Assembly (NCBI RefSeq): GCF_001005215.1
Contig: NZ_LBNQ01000008.1
Span: 18,803-82,802, forward strand
Source: Lampropedia cohaerens
Lineage (GTDB): Bacteria > Pseudomonadota > Gammaproteobacteria > Burkholderiales > Burkholderiaceae_C
Length of the DNA stretch: 64,000 nt
Direction: 5' to 3'
The notes under the pieces are model-generated. The model was not told the origin of the DNA. It searched no databases and saw only the letters and a program-made list of their open reading frames with translations. Below are positions 9,095-19,964 of this stretch, piece by piece. Positions within the stretch are counted from its first letter, which is position 1. Each line of letters starts with the position of its first letter. The position numbers and the translations under genes were made by a program.

Positions 9095-11056
9095 TTACTG
9101 ACCTGCTTCTGGCAGAGGCACCGTGGCACTGGGCAAAGCGATGTCCTCCACGCGGCGCGGCACGCCAATCGGCGCCGCGGCGCGGCTTTGCTGCACGGCC
9201 GCGATGTCCTCCTCACTGGGATAGATGCCAGCGAGCCAATAGTCCATCACGCGACGCGCAATGGGCGCGGCATGCGCGCCGCCGAAGCCCGCGTTCTCGA
9301 CAATGACAGCCACGGCAATGCGCGGCGCCTCCACCGGTGCGAAGCCGATGAACAGCGAATGGTCGCGCTGGCGCTCGGCAAGCTTGGCAGCGTCGTAGCG
9401 CGCATTCTGGGCCACCGTCGAGGCCTGGGCGGTGCCGGTCTTGCCGGCCGTAGTGTACGGCGCGCCCGCAAAAGCGCGCCGTGCCGTGCCTTCCAGCACC
9501 ACGCCCTGCATGCCGTCATAGACAACGCGCAAGTGCTCAGGATCGAAGCCCAGGTCGTCGCCAGGCGTCGGCTGCAGCAGATGCATGTCACTGCTCAATG
9601 GATCGATGCGCGCGCGCGCCAGGTGGGGCCGATGGCGAATGCCGCCGCTGGCCAGCGTCGCGGTGGCATGGGCCAGCTGCAGGATCGTGAAGCTGTTGTA
9701 GCCCTGGCCGATGCCCAGTGAGGGCGTGTCCCCCGGAATCCAGTGACGCTGGCGCGGATCACTGAATGCACGGCGCTTCCATTCCCGGTTGGGCAGCACG
9801 CCACGTGCCTCTCCATTCAGGTCGATGCCGGTGACCTGCCCGAAGCCGAGCGGCGCCATGAAGTCGTGCACCTGGTCCACCCCCATCTCGTAGGCCAGGG
9901 AGTAGAAATAGGCGTTGCTGGAGCGCGCGATGGCCCGGCGCATGTCGACCGACCCGACTGCGGCACCACGGTAGTTGTGGCCCGCCAGGGTCCACACCCC
10001 AGGGTCATGGATGACGGTGTCGGCATCGCGCGCGCCGGTCTCCAGCGCCGCCAGCGCCATGAACGGCTTGTAGGTAGAGCCCGGTGGGTAGGTGCCGCGC
10101 AGGGCGCGGTTGAACAGCGGCCGGTCCGGGGATTCGTTGAGCGCGCGCCAGTTCTCGTGGTCGATTCCCTCCACGAACAGGTTGGGGTCGTAGGTCGGCA
10201 TGCTGACCATGGCCAGTACCTCGCCGTTGCGGGGATCAATGGCCACCAGCGCGCCACGGCGCTCGCCAAAGAGCCGCTCGACCAACTGCTGCAGCTTGAT
10301 GTCCAACGACAGCACCACGGAGTCCCCGCTGCGCGCCGGCGCCGTATCCAGCACGCGAATGGGGCGCCCGGCCGAGGAGCGCTCAAGCTGCTCCACCCCG
10401 GTGATGCCGTGCAGGTCGCGCTCGTAGCTGGCCTCGATGCCCGCCTTGCCGATGTGCGTGGAGCCGCGATAGTTCGCCTCCTCCCCCTGTTCCTCGATAC
10501 GCTCCTGGTCGCGCTGGTTGATGCGGCCAATGTAGCCGATCACATGGCTGGCCGTACTGCCCATCGGGTAGGTACGAAACAGCCGCGCGGCCACCTGCAC
10601 GCCGGGAAAGCGCCAGCTCTGCGCGGCAAAGCGCGCCACCTCCTCGTCGGTCAGCCGCGTGCGCAGCGGCAACGTGGCATAACGGCCCGATTCGCTGCGC
10701 AGGCGCTCGAAGCGGCGCCGGTGGATCGGCTGAATGTCGACGATCTGCGCCAGTTCGTTGATGGTTGCCTCAAGATCGCGCACACGCGCAGGCGCAATCT
10801 CCAGCGTATAGGAGGAGTAATTCGCCGCCAGCAGCACGCCGTTGCGGTCAACGATGTTGCCCCGGTACGGCACGATGGGCACGACCGCCGTGCGATTGCT
10901 CTCGGCACGCTCGAGAAACTCGTCGTGCCGCACCACCTGCAGGTAATAGGCGCGCAGGCCCAGCAATGTCAGCCCGGTCAGCACCACCAGTGCCATGAAC
11001 AGCAGCCGCACCAGAAAGCGATCGCTGCCATGCCGTTCCTGTTCAAGCTCCGTCAT
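9095..11056 (-). CDS. mrdA: Peptidoglycan transpeptidase PBP2 (MrdA)
   Basis: Class B penicillin-binding protein of the elongasome, 653 residues. One N-terminal membrane segment (residues 16-38) is followed by the non-catalytic pedestal domain and a transpeptidase domain with all three motifs: S327-T-Y-K330, S379-S-N381 and K539-T-G541. It cross-links lateral-wall peptidoglycan together with RodA, MreC and MreD. The start overlaps the mreD stop by four bases (ATGA), so it is the last visible gene of the mreBCD-mrdA operon. RodA, its usual SEDS partner and often the next gene, is not present downstream. Confidence 0.97.
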   Translation of the reverse strand: MTELEQERHGSDRFLVRLLFMALVVLTGLTLLGLRAYYLQVVRHDEFLERAESNRTAVVPIVPYRGNIVDRNGVLLAANYSSYTLEIAPARVRDLEATINELAQIVDIQPIHRRRFERLRSESGRYATLPLRTRLTDEEVARFAAQSWRFPGVQVAARLFRTYPMGSTASHVIGYIGRINQRDQERIEEQGEEANYRGSTHIGKAGIEASYERDLHGITGVEQLERSSAGRPIRVLDTAPARSGDSVVLSLDIKLQQLVERLFGERRGALVAIDPRNGEVLAMVSMPTYDPNLFVEGIDHENWRALNESPDRPLFNRALRGTYPPGSTYKPFMALAALETGARDADTVIHDPGVWTLAGHNYRGAAVGSVDMRRAIARSSNAYFYSLAYEMGVDQVHDFMAPLGFGQVTGIDLNGEARGVLPNREWKRRAFSDPRQRHWIPGDTPSLGIGQGYNSFTILQLAHATATLASGGIRHRPHLARARIDPLSSDMHLLQPTPGDDLGFDPEHLRVVYDGMQGVVLEGTARRAFAGAPYTTAGKTGTAQASTVAQNARYDAAKLAERQRDHSLFIGFAPVEAPRIAVAVIVENAGFGGAHAAPIARRVMDYWLAGIYPSEEDIAAVQQSRAAAPIGVPRRVEDIALPSATVPLPEAGQ

Positions 11057-11574
11057 AGGCGTCTGCGTTCACGCTCCGTTGGCGCGCTCAGCTGCGGCGC
11101 CAGCAGAAGGTGACGCGTCAGCGGCCACAACAGTGCTTGTGCCAGCGGCGCAAGTAGCATGGGCAGCGGCGGCACACTGTGGCTGGCGGCCCAGCCCACG
11201 GCCATCTGCAACAGCGTTGCCAGCACGAAGGGCACCAGCAGCAACACCGCCTGCTGTATGCCACTGGGATACCACAGCAGCCGGTTGGCCATCGACTGCA
11301 CCCAGGTAACGACCACGGCATACGCCAGCGCATGTTGGCCCAGCAGACTGGCAGCCTGCACATCCATCGCCACGCCCAGCGCAAAGGCCGTGCCAATGCC
11401 GATGCGCTGCGGCTGGTGCAGGCCCCAGAACACCAGTACCAACAGCAACACATCCGGTCGCCAGGGCAGCTGCCCCAGTGGCACGATCTGCAGGCAGAAC
11501 GCCAGCAGCAGCGACAGGACGATGAAGCGCTGGCGTGCTGGGCGCAGGATTTGTTCGCTCGGCGGCATCGGCAT
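11053..11574 (-). CDS. mreD: Rod shape-determining protein MreD
   Basis: Small inner-membrane protein of 173 residues with about five or six hydrophobic segments, of the size and position expected for MreD, which links MreC to the peptidoglycan machinery. Sequence conservation in this family is low; the call rests on membrane topology plus its place between mreC and mrdA. Both junctions overlap (TGATG with mreC, ATGA with mrdA), indicating tight translational coupling. Confidence 0.93.
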   Translation of the reverse strand: MPMPPSEQILRPARQRFIVLSLLLAFCLQIVPLGQLPWRPDVLLLVLVFWGLHQPQRIGIGTAFALGVAMDVQAASLLGQHALAYAVVVTWVQSMANRLLWYPSGIQQAVLLLVPFVLATLLQMAVGWAASHSVPPLPMLLAPLAQALLWPLTRHLLLAPQLSAPTERERRRL

Positions 11575-12521
11575 CAGGGCGTCTCCTCGGTCGCGACGGC
11601 ATCAGGCGCTGCGTCGCGAGACTGCACCACACCACCGCCTCCCGACTCCGGCAGCTCAGGTCCGGCCTGCCCCTGCAGACCAACCGGCTCCAGCACCATG
11701 ACATAGCGGGCGCTGTGGGTCTGGGCCACCGGCTCGGCAAAGATGCGCAGGAACGGCGTGTCGTTATGCGCCTCGACAAAGCGCACCGTGGCCACCGGCA
11801 GACCGGGCGGATAGTAGCCATCGATGCCGCTGGTCACCAGCATGTCGCCTTCCTGCACGTCCGAGCCGGTTGGCACGTAGCGCACTTCCATGCCGGCTTC
11901 CGGTCGCGCCGCGGTCTGGCCAAACGCCACCATGCGCAGGCCGGTGCGCAGATTCATCACTGGCACCACCAAATCCCGGTCAGACACCACGCGCACTTCG
12001 CTGGTGAAGGGGTAGACCTGCGTAACCTGGCCAAGCACGCCCTGCGCATCCAGCACTGGAGCACCCTCGCGTACACCGGCGATGCGGCCCTTGTCAATCA
12101 CGAGGCGATTGGTGAACGGATCAGGTGCCTCGAAGGAGACCTCCGCCGTCAGTGCGCGCGTTGGCACGCGCGCGCGCAGCTCCAGCAGGCCCCGCAGACG
12201 CTCGTTCTCACGTTCCAAATAGTCGACATGACTGACCCGCTCAGCCAGCGCAATCGCCTCGCGCCGGGCCTGCTGCGCCGCACGCTGGGCCGTCTGCAGG
12301 TCCTGCGTGTACGCGCTCGCGGCCTGCCAGGCCCGCACCGGTTGAAACACCAGCCACTGCAGCGGATACGTCGCCGTTGCCACCACTTGTCGCAGCGGCC
12401 CCATGAGCTCAAAGCGCCCGTCGAGCACCATCAGCAAAATGGCCAGCGCCCCGTACACCAGCAGGCGAGACAAGGGCGCCGGGCCCTTGGCGAAGATATT
12501 CGGGGTCCTGCGCTCAAACAT
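11574..12521 (-). CDS. mreC: Rod shape-determining protein MreC
   Basis: 315-residue bitopic protein. After a short cytoplasmic segment (FERRTPNIFAKGPAPLSRL) there is one membrane helix (about residues 18-38), then a coiled coil (roughly residues 60-105, rich in Ala, Gln, Arg and Glu) and the two beta-barrel-like domains that contact PBP2. The start at 12521 matches the betaproteobacterial MreC N-terminus; the frame is open for 21 more codons upstream but that part is Ala/Cys-rich and unlike the family. The C-terminal tail ends in a low-complexity Gly/Ala/Asp segment. It overlaps mreD by one base. Confidence 0.95.
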   Translation of the reverse strand: MFERRTPNIFAKGPAPLSRLLVYGALAILLMVLDGRFELMGPLRQVVATATYPLQWLVFQPVRAWQAASAYTQDLQTAQRAAQQARREAIALAERVSHVDYLERENERLRGLLELRARVPTRALTAEVSFEAPDPFTNRLVIDKGRIAGVREGAPVLDAQGVLGQVTQVYPFTSEVRVVSDRDLVVPVMNLRTGLRMVAFGQTAARPEAGMEVRYVPTGSDVQEGDMLVTSGIDGYYPPGLPVATVRFVEAHNDTPFLRIFAEPVAQTHSARYVMVLEPVGLQGQAGPELPESGGGGVVQSRDAAPDAVATEETP

Positions 12522-12623
12522 CGGACGGGCAATGAGGCATGCGCTGGCGCAGGCTGGCCCACGGCTGGCGCGCGCACCAAGCATGCGCGCGCGTCACCTC
12601 GGCGTCCCGCGCGGACACGGTAA

Positions 12624-13727
<1,104 letters not shown>

Positions 13728-13868
13728 TCAGGGAACGCCAATCGCCCGCACCCCACACGACGCACTGCCGCTGGCGTGCGGGCCAGACCCGCATTCCCGC
13801 TTGACCTGCTCGCACCCAAGCGCCGCATCGGGCACACCGCGCAGCCAGCAGGCCTTCAAAAACTCTGT

Positions 13869-13886
13869 CTGTCTACCTGTAGACAG
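13869..13886. repeat. Inverted repeat in the mreB leader
   Basis: CTGTCTA and TAGACAG form a perfect 7-base inverted repeat around CCTG. It lies just downstream of the candidate mreB -10 box, so it could be an operator or a 5'-leader hairpin. Confidence 0.6.
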
Positions 13887-13896
13887 TAAAGGACAG

Positions 13897-13924
13897 ATAA
13901 TACCGCATCCCCTGTGGCTTTCCA
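13897..13924 (-). promoter_or_regulatory. Candidate sigma-70 promoter for mreB
   Basis: On the minus strand TGGAAA (4 of 6 to TTGACA) and TATTAT (5 of 6 to TATAAT) are separated by 16 bases. The position, about 230 bases upstream of mreB, is reasonable but a long leader is implied. Confidence 0.35.
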
Positions 13925-14001
13925 GGCCATCCTTCTACTGTACAAGACACAAAGCGTAACGCGAGCGATTGTCGTTGCGTCTTCGACTACCCATTGCTGC
14001 C

Positions 14002-14310
14002 ATGTCCCTGTCTGCTGACGATTTCCAACGCATAGCCGCTCTGGCCAAGCTGCGCTTCGAGCCTGCCGAAAGCCAGGCGCTGCTTGCAACCATGAACCGC
14101 TTCTTCGCTCTGGTCGAACAGATGGATGCGGTGGACACATCCTCCACCGAACCGCTGTTCCACCCGGTCTCCGCGGTGCAGGACATCGCCCTGCGCCTGC
14201 GTGACGACGAGCCGCTCGCGGACGACGCCCTTGCGCGGCGTGCAGCCAACATGCAGAACGCACCTGCTGCCGAGGAAGGATTCTTTCTCGTTCCCAAGGT
14301 CATCGAATAA
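14002..14310 (+). CDS. gatC: Asp-tRNA(Asn)/Glu-tRNA(Gln) amidotransferase subunit C
   Basis: 102-residue GatC, the small belt-like subunit that wraps around GatA and GatB and stabilises the complex. The family opening [19 protein letters not shown] and the C-terminal segment ending in FLVPKVIE are typical. The start at 14002 fits the usual GatC length; the open frame extends 11 codons further without family similarity. First gene of gatC-gatA-gatB. Confidence 0.95.
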   Translation: MSLSADDFQRIAALAKLRFEPAESQALLATMNRFFALVEQMDAVDTSSTEPLFHPVSAVQDIALRLRDDEPLADDALARRAANMQNAPAAEEGFFLVPKVIE

Positions 14311-14429
14311 GTGCTGCGCAGCAGCGCTTGCCAATGCATCCGGTCGTTCTCCGGTGCATGGTTTTTCCCCTTTCGTATTTTTCTGCTGACAGGACAGGTC
14401 CGCGCAGCAATCGCCGGCCCCAACGCATC

Positions 14430-15923
14430 ATGAGCCAACCTCCCCTGCATCATCAGAGCGTGCGCGCACTCACCCAGGCGCTGCGCGACAAAACCATTTC
14501 CGCCACCGAGCTGGCCAGCCACTTTCTCGCCCGCGCCCGCGACCATCAGTCGCTGGGCGCCTTTCTCGCCATGGACGAAGACGTGACGCTGGCGCAGGCC
14601 AGGGCCGCCGACGCCCGCCTGGCCACTGGCAGCGCCAGACCGCTCGAAGGCCTACCGGTAGCGCACAAGGACATCTTCGTCACCCGCGACTTTCCCGCCA
14701 CCGCTGCCTCCAGAATGCTGGCGGGCTACCGCTCGCCCTTCGATGCCACCGTAGTACAGAAACTGGCCGATGCTGGGGCGGTGACGCTGGGCAAGCTCAG
14801 CTGCGACGAGTTCGCCATGGGCTCGGGCAACGAGAACGTGGCCGTGCCCGCCGTTGGCGCGGCCGCGCCCCAGCCTGTGCGCAATCCGTGGGACAGCACG
14901 CGCGTGCCCGGCGGCTCCTCGGGCGGCAGCGCTGCCGCCGTGGCTGCCGGCCTGGCCCCCGCGGCGACGGGCACCGACACGGGCGGCTCCATCCGCCAGC
15001 CCGCCGCGTTCTGCGGCATCACCGGCATCAAGCCGACCTATGGTCGCATCAGCCGCCACGGCATGATCGCCTTTGCCTCCAGCCTCGACCAGGCCGGACC
15101 GATGGCCCGCAGCGCCGAGGACTGCGCACTGCTGCTCTCGGCCATGGCCGGCCCTGACCCAGACCGTGACTCCACCAGTCTGGACGTGCCTGCAGAGGAC
15201 TTCACGCGCGATCTGGAAGCCAGCATCGAAGGCCTGCGCATTGGCGTGCCCGAGGAATTCTTCGGTGAAGGCATCGACGCCGACGTACGCACCGCGATCG
15301 ACGCCGCGCTGCAAGAGTACGAGCGGCTTGGCGCTAGGCGCGTGCCCATCCGCCTGCCGCGCACCGAGCTGGCCATTCCGGTCTACTACATCATCGCGCC
15401 TGCCGAGGCCAGCGCCAACCTGGAGCGCTTTGACGGCGTCAAGTTCGGCCATCGCGCCAAGCAATACGCTGATCTGGCGGAGATGTATCTCAACACCCGC
15501 ACCGAAGGCTTTGGCGAAGAGGTCAAACGCCGCATCATGGTCGGCACCTACGTGCTCTCGCACGGCTACTACGACGCCTACTACCTCAAGGCGCTGAAGA
15601 TTCGCCGCATCATCGCCGACGACTTCCAGAAGGCCTTCAAGGAGTGCGACGTCATCGCCGGCCCGGTCGCGCCCAGCGTGGCCTGGAAGATCGGCGAGAA
15701 AAGCGCCGACCCGCTGGCCAACTATCTCGCCGACATCTTCACCCTGCCGGCCTCGCTGGCCGGCCTGCCGGGCATGAGCCTGCCCGCCGGCTTTGGCGCA
15801 GGCGGCATGCCCGTGGGCCTGCAACTGATCGGCAACTACCTGCAGGAAGCGCGCCTGCTCAACGTCGCGCACCGCTTCCAGCAGGCCACCGACTTTCACC
15901 TGCAGCGCCCCGCAGGCTTTTGA
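14430..15923 (+). CDS. gatA: Asp-tRNA(Asn)/Glu-tRNA(Gln) amidotransferase subunit A
   Basis: 497-residue amidase-signature subunit that releases ammonia from glutamine or asparagine for tRNA-dependent amidation. The catalytic triad is visible: Lys80 (PVAHKDIF), cis-Ser163 ([11 protein letters not shown]) and nucleophile Ser187 ([11 protein letters not shown]). The start at 14430 ([11 protein letters not shown]) is chosen over an in-frame ATG 34 codons upstream because that extension is unrelated to the family. It lies 119 bases after gatC and 32 before gatB. Confidence 0.97.
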   Translation: MSQPPLHHQSVRALTQALRDKTISATELASHFLARARDHQSLGAFLAMDEDVTLAQARAADARLATGSARPLEGLPVAHKDIFVTRDFPATAASRMLAGYRSPFDATVVQKLADAGAVTLGKLSCDEFAMGSGNENVAVPAVGAAAPQPVRNPWDSTRVPGGSSGGSAAAVAAGLAPAATGTDTGGSIRQPAAFCGITGIKPTYGRISRHGMIAFASSLDQAGPMARSAEDCALLLSAMAGPDPDRDSTSLDVPAEDFTRDLEASIEGLRIGVPEEFFGEGIDADVRTAIDAALQEYERLGARRVPIRLPRTELAIPVYYIIAPAEASANLERFDGVKFGHRAKQYADLAEMYLNTRTEGFGEEVKRRIMVGTYVLSHGYYDAYYLKALKIRRIIADDFQKAFKECDVIAGPVAPSVAWKIGEKSADPLANYLADIFTLPASLAGLPGMSLPAGFGAGGMPVGLQLIGNYLQEARLLNVAHRFQQATDFHLQRPAGF

Positions 15924-15955
15924 GCGTTGCGCCACGAGACCCTGAACGAACTGCC

Positions 15956-17401
15956 ATGACTGCCAAACTCATCCACGGTTACGAAGTCGTCATCGGCTTC
16001 GAGACCCACGCCCAGCTCGCCACCCGCAGCAAGATCTTCTCGCGCGCACCAATCGGCTTTGGCGCCGCGCCCAATACCCTGACCAGCGCGCTGGACTGCG
16101 CCCTGCCCGGCACGCTGCCGGTGATGAACCGCCAGGCGGTCGAGCACGCCATCCGCCTTGGCCTGGCGCTGGGCAGCCACATCGCGCCGCGCAGCATCTT
16201 CGCGCGCAAGAACTACTTCTACCCCGATCTGCCCAAGGGCTACCAGATCAGCCAGTTCGAGATTCCCGTCGTGCAGGGCGGCGAGGTCAGTTTCTTTCTC
16301 GGTGACGAGAAGAAGACCGTGCGGCTGGTGCGCGCGCATCTGGAGGAAGATGCCGGCAAGTCGGTGCACGACCATTTCGATGGCGCCACGGGCATCGACC
16401 TGAACCGTGCCGGCACGCCGCTGCTGGAGATCGTCACCGAACCGGACATTCGTTCGACTGAAGAGGCCGTGGCCTACGCCAGGGAGCTGCACAAGATCGT
16501 CACCTGGATCGGCATCTGCGACGGCAACATGCAGGAAGGCAACTTCCGCTGCGACGCCAACGTCTCCGTACGCCGCCCCGGCCAGCCGCTGGGCACACGC
16601 CGCGAGATCAAGAACCTCAACAGCTTTCGCAACATGCAGATTGCGATCGACTACGAGATCCGCTGGCAGATCGAGCAGCTTGAGGACGGCCACGCCATCG
16701 AGCAGGCCACCGTGCTGTTCAACCCGGATACCGGCGAGACCCGCGCCATGCGCACCAAGGAGGACTCGGCCGACTACCGCTACTTCCCCGACCCCGACCT
16801 GCCGCCGCTGGTCATCGCCCCCGAATGGGTCGAGCAGGTGCGCGCCAGCATGCCCGAGCTGCCGCGCCACATGGCCGCGCGCTTCGTCAAGGACTACGGC
16901 CTGCCCGAATACGATGCCACCACGCTGACGCAAAGCCAGGCCATGGGTGCCTACTTCGAGGCCGCCGCCAAGGCCTGCGGCCAGCCCAAGCTGGTGAGCA
17001 ACTGGGTGATGGGCGAAATCTCCCGCCGCCTGAACAACGAGGAAATCGGCATCGAGGCCGCGCCGGTCAAGCCACAGCAGCTCGCCGCACTGATTGCCCG
17101 CATCCACGATGGCACCATCAGCAACAACGCCGCCAAGCAGGTGTTCGAGGCGCTGTGGCGCGGCGAAGGCAGCGACGTGGATGCCATCATCGAGGCCAAG
17201 GGCCTCAAGCAGATGAATGACACTGGCGCGCTGGAAGCCATCATCGACGAGGTGATTGCCAACAACGCAGCCAATGTCGAGCAGTACAAGGCCGGCAAGG
17301 AAAAGGCTTTCAACGCCCTGGTCGGCCAGGTCATGAAGACCACCAAGGGCAAGGCCAATCCGGCGCAGGTCAATGCGCTGCTCAAGGCCAAGCTGTCATG
17401 A
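15956..17401 (+). CDS. gatB: Asp-tRNA(Asn)/Glu-tRNA(Gln) amidotransferase subunit B
   Basis: 481-residue tRNA-binding kinase subunit. The N-terminal cradle domain begins [10 protein letters not shown] and contains the metal- and ATP-handling core ([42 protein letters not shown]); the C-terminal YqeY-like tail domain ([16 protein letters not shown]) completes the protein. GatB phosphorylates the Asp or Glu attached to tRNA before amidation with ammonia channelled from GatA. The start at 15956 fits the family; the frame is open upstream only because it runs antisense-free through the end of gatA. Confidence 0.97.
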   Translation: MTAKLIHGYEVVIGFETHAQLATRSKIFSRAPIGFGAAPNTLTSALDCALPGTLPVMNRQAVEHAIRLGLALGSHIAPRSIFARKNYFYPDLPKGYQISQFEIPVVQGGEVSFFLGDEKKTVRLVRAHLEEDAGKSVHDHFDGATGIDLNRAGTPLLEIVTEPDIRSTEEAVAYARELHKIVTWIGICDGNMQEGNFRCDANVSVRRPGQPLGTRREIKNLNSFRNMQIAIDYEIRWQIEQLEDGHAIEQATVLFNPDTGETRAMRTKEDSADYRYFPDPDLPPLVIAPEWVEQVRASMPELPRHMAARFVKDYGLPEYDATTLTQSQAMGAYFEAAAKACGQPKLVSNWVMGEISRRLNNEEIGIEAAPVKPQQLAALIARIHDGTISNNAAKQVFEALWRGEGSDVDAIIEAKGLKQMNDTGALEAIIDEVIANNAANVEQYKAGKEKAFNALVGQVMKTTKGKANPAQVNALLKAKLS

Positions 17402-17453
17402 CATTGCGCAGTGCGCCATCCGCGTCGTTTCAACTCATCTTCCCAAGCAACGA

Positions 17454-18293
17454 ATGGCTTCTGCCGTGACCTCTGCCCCCCCGCCCGCGCGGCCGCTGAT
17501 TCATCTGGACGCTGTCAGCAAACGCTTTGCCCTGCCCGATGGCCGCAGCTTCGAAGCGGTGCGGGATGTTTCCCTGCAGGTGCCCGCTGGCACGATCTTC
17601 GGGCTGATCGGCCAAAGTGGTGCGGGCAAGTCGACCTTGCTGCGGCTGATCAATCTGCTCGAACGCCCTGATTCGGGCCGCGTGGTGGTTGACGGGCAGG
17701 AACTGACCGCCATGTCCAAGGCGCAGCTGCGCAAGGCGCGGCAGAATATCGGCATGATCTTCCAGCAGTTCAACCTGCTGCAGAACGCCACGGTGTTCGA
17801 GAACGTGGCCTTTCCGCTCGGCCTGCACGGGCGGCGCAGCAAGGCGGAGATTGCCGAGCGCGTGGCCGAGTGCCTGGAGCTGGTGGGCCTGTCCGACAAG
17901 GCATCGAGCTATCCGGCCCAGCTGTCGGGTGGACAGAAGCAGCGCGTGGCGATTGCGCGGGCGCTGGCGCCGCGCCCGCAGGTGATGCTGTGCGACGAGC
18001 CGACCTCGGCGCTGGATACCGGCACCACCCGCTCGGTGCTGCAGACGCTGCGCGAAATCAACCAGAAACTGGGCGTAACCATCGTCATCGTCACGCACGA
18101 GCTGGCGGTGGTGCAGGCCCTGTGCGACAGGGTGGCAGTGGTCGAGCAAGGCCGCATCGTCGAACAATTCGCCGTGGCCGATCAGGCCACGCCACGCCTG
18201 AGCACGCTGGGGCGCGAGTTGCTGCTGGAGCAACAGCGCCAACACATCCTGCAGCGCTGGGAAAGCGGCCAGCTGGCCGAACGTGCCTCCTGA
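17454..18293 (+). CDS. metN: Methionine ABC importer ATPase MetN, lacking the NIL domain
   Basis: ATPase subunit of the D/L-methionine importer, 279 residues. Walker A GQSGAGKS (53-60), Q-loop FQQFNLLQ, signature LSGGQ (157-161), Walker [13 protein letters not shown] and the H-loop VTHE are intact. MetN proteins normally carry an extra C-terminal NIL (C2) domain of about 100 residues that binds methionine and shuts the transporter; here only about 40 residues follow the ATPase core. Next gene metI starts 17 bases downstream. Confidence 0.92.
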   Translation: MASAVTSAPPPARPLIHLDAVSKRFALPDGRSFEAVRDVSLQVPAGTIFGLIGQSGAGKSTLLRLINLLERPDSGRVVVDGQELTAMSKAQLRKARQNIGMIFQQFNLLQNATVFENVAFPLGLHGRRSKAEIAERVAECLELVGLSDKASSYPAQLSGGQKQRVAIARALAPRPQVMLCDEPTSALDTGTTRSVLQTLREINQKLGVTIVIVTHELAVVQALCDRVAVVEQGRIVEQFAVADQATPRLSTLGRELLLEQQRQHILQRWESGQLAERAS

Positions 18294-18310
18294 ACCTTAT
18301 AGAACACCTT

Positions 18311-18973
18311 ATGTCCGAAAACATTTCCGCCCTGTTGCCTGAGCTGTGGCTGGCGCTGGGCCAGACCGCGATGATGCTCGGCATCGGCCTGGCGGCAGCC
18401 GTCGTGCTCGGCGGGCCGCTGGGCGTGCTGCTGTTTCTGCTCAGCCCGGGCCAGTCGCTGAGCCATCGCACGGCCTATCTGGTACTGAGCTGGGTGGTCA
18501 ACACAGTACGCTCGTTTCCCTTCATCATCCTGCTGGTGGCGCTGGTACCGTTCACGCGGCTGGTGACCGGCACGTCGATCGGGCCGCTGGCGGCCTCGGT
18601 GCCGCTGTCGGTGGCGGCCATTCCCTATTTCGCCCGGCTGGTGGAGCAGAGCATCCGCGAGGTGCCGCGCGGCGTGATCGAGGCGGCGCACGCCATGGGC
18701 GCGTCCGAGCTGCAGATCGTCTGGCGCGTGCTGGTGCGCGAGGCGCGCTCCGGCCTGGTGCTGGCGCTGACGGTGCTGGCGGTGAGCTTTCTGTCCTACT
18801 CGGCCATTGCCGGCGTGGTCGGTGGCGGCGGCATCGGCGATCTGGCGATCCGCTACGGCTACTACCGCTTCCAGACCGACGTGATGCTGCTGACGGTGGG
18901 GCTGCTCATCGTCATCGTGCAAATCATCCAGTTCGGCGGCAACGCACTGGCGGCCCGCCTGGACAAGCGCTGA
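18311..18973 (+). CDS. metI: Methionine ABC importer permease MetI
   Basis: 220-residue inner-membrane permease with five hydrophobic segments and the EAA-type coupling helix (GVIEAAHAMGASELQIVWRV) that contacts MetN. The start ATG at 18311 is the first in frame after metN and gives the usual MetI length; the larger open frame upstream overlaps metN in another frame and is not coding. Confidence 0.95.
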   Translation: MSENISALLPELWLALGQTAMMLGIGLAAAVVLGGPLGVLLFLLSPGQSLSHRTAYLVLSWVVNTVRSFPFIILLVALVPFTRLVTGTSIGPLAASVPLSVAAIPYFARLVEQSIREVPRGVIEAAHAMGASELQIVWRVLVREARSGLVLALTVLAVSFLSYSAIAGVVGGGGIGDLAIRYGYYRFQTDVMLLTVGLLIVIVQIIQFGGNALAARLDKR

Positions 18974-19022
18974 ACGACAGTGCCCGCGCCCTCTTGCAAA
19001 ACCGCCTCAGCACCCCCACCTG

Positions 19023-19057
19023 AACAGGTCACTGGCATGTTCCAGTGGCCTGTTTTC
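19023..19057 (+). terminator. Terminator or attenuator between metI and metQ
   Basis: AACAGGTCACTGG and CCAGTGGCCTGTT form a 13-base stem (one G-U pair) around CATGTT, followed by TTCTG; the last stem bases add to a run of four T. It lies between metI and metQ, so transcription reaching metQ is likely reduced or metQ has its own promoter. Confidence 0.7.
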
Positions 19058-19106
19058 TGCAACCTCCTGCGCGCACGATTCGCGCGTCACCTACCTTATT
19101 GCCAAC

Positions 19107-19919
19107 ATGTCCTTTCTCCGTCGCCAACTTCTGCTTGCCGCTGCTGCCACGGCATTCGGCCTTGCATCCAGTGCCTACGCCGCCGATCCGGCCAAGACCG
19201 ATCTGACGCTGGGCGCCACCGCCGGCTACAACTACGACGTGCTCAAGCTCGCCATCGCGCCTCAGCTTGAGAAGGAAGGCTACACCGTCAAGCTCGTCGA
19301 GTTCAATGACTATGTGCAGCCCAACATGGCACTGGCACAGGGCAGCCTGGATGCCAATCTGTTCCAGCACATCGCCTACCTCAACCGCTTCAAGGAAGAC
19401 CAGAAGCTGGCGCTGACCGATCTGGTGCAGAGCACCACCGCCCCGATGGGCATCTACTCGGAAAACATCACCGCACTGGCCGATCTGCCTGAAGGCGCAC
19501 GCGTGACGCTGCCCAACGACCCGAGCAACCTCGCCCGCGCCCTGCAATTGCTGGTCCAGCAAGAGCTGATCACGGTCAAGCCCGACGTCGATCCGCTGCG
19601 CGTGAGCGAGCGCGATGTAGTCGACAACCCCAAGAAGCTGCGCTTTGTGCCGATCGAGGCGGCACAGCTGCCACGCACACTCGGTGATGCCGCCATCGCC
19701 ATCGTGCCCGGCAATTTCGCCACCTCCGCCGGGTTGAAGTTCACCAGCGCACTGGCGCTGGAAAATCCTCCCGTCAACTACCAGCAGGTTGTGGCGGTAC
19801 GCAGCGAGGACGCGGACAAGCCCTGGGCGCAGGACCTGAAGAACGCGTTCCGCTCCGAGTTCTTCAAGGCCGCGCTGGACGAGCATTTCCCCGGCTATAC
19901 CCGCCCGGCCGGGTTGTAA
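19107..19919 (+). CDS. metQ: Methionine-binding protein MetQ (NlpA family)
   Basis: 270-residue periplasmic binding protein. A signal peptide (MSFLRRQLLLAAAATAFGLASSAYA) ends at an AXA site before ADPAK; no lipobox cysteine is present, so it is predicted soluble rather than a lipoprotein as in E. coli. The mature protein has the NlpA features GATAGYNYDVLK, NDYVQPNMALAQG, DANLFQHIAYL and IVPGNFATSAGL. Delivers methionine to MetNI encoded just upstream; a strong hairpin separates the two. Confidence 0.95.
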   Translation: MSFLRRQLLLAAAATAFGLASSAYAADPAKTDLTLGATAGYNYDVLKLAIAPQLEKEGYTVKLVEFNDYVQPNMALAQGSLDANLFQHIAYLNRFKEDQKLALTDLVQSTTAPMGIYSENITALADLPEGARVTLPNDPSNLARALQLLVQQELITVKPDVDPLRVSERDVVDNPKKLRFVPIEAAQLPRTLGDAAIAIVPGNFATSAGLKFTSALALENPPVNYQQVVAVRSEDADKPWAQDLKNAFRSEFFKAALDEHFPGYTRPAGL

Positions 19920-19940
19920 CGATGTCCCGCCCCATCTGAG

Positions 19941-19964
19941 AAACGGCCGCGCAGGCCGTTTTTC
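19941..19964. terminator. Rho-independent terminator after metQ
   Basis: AAACGGCC and GGCCGTTT form a perfect 8-base stem with a five-base loop, followed by TTC. It ends the met operon and lies against the converging end of the NUDIX gene, so it may serve both directions. Confidence 0.75.
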
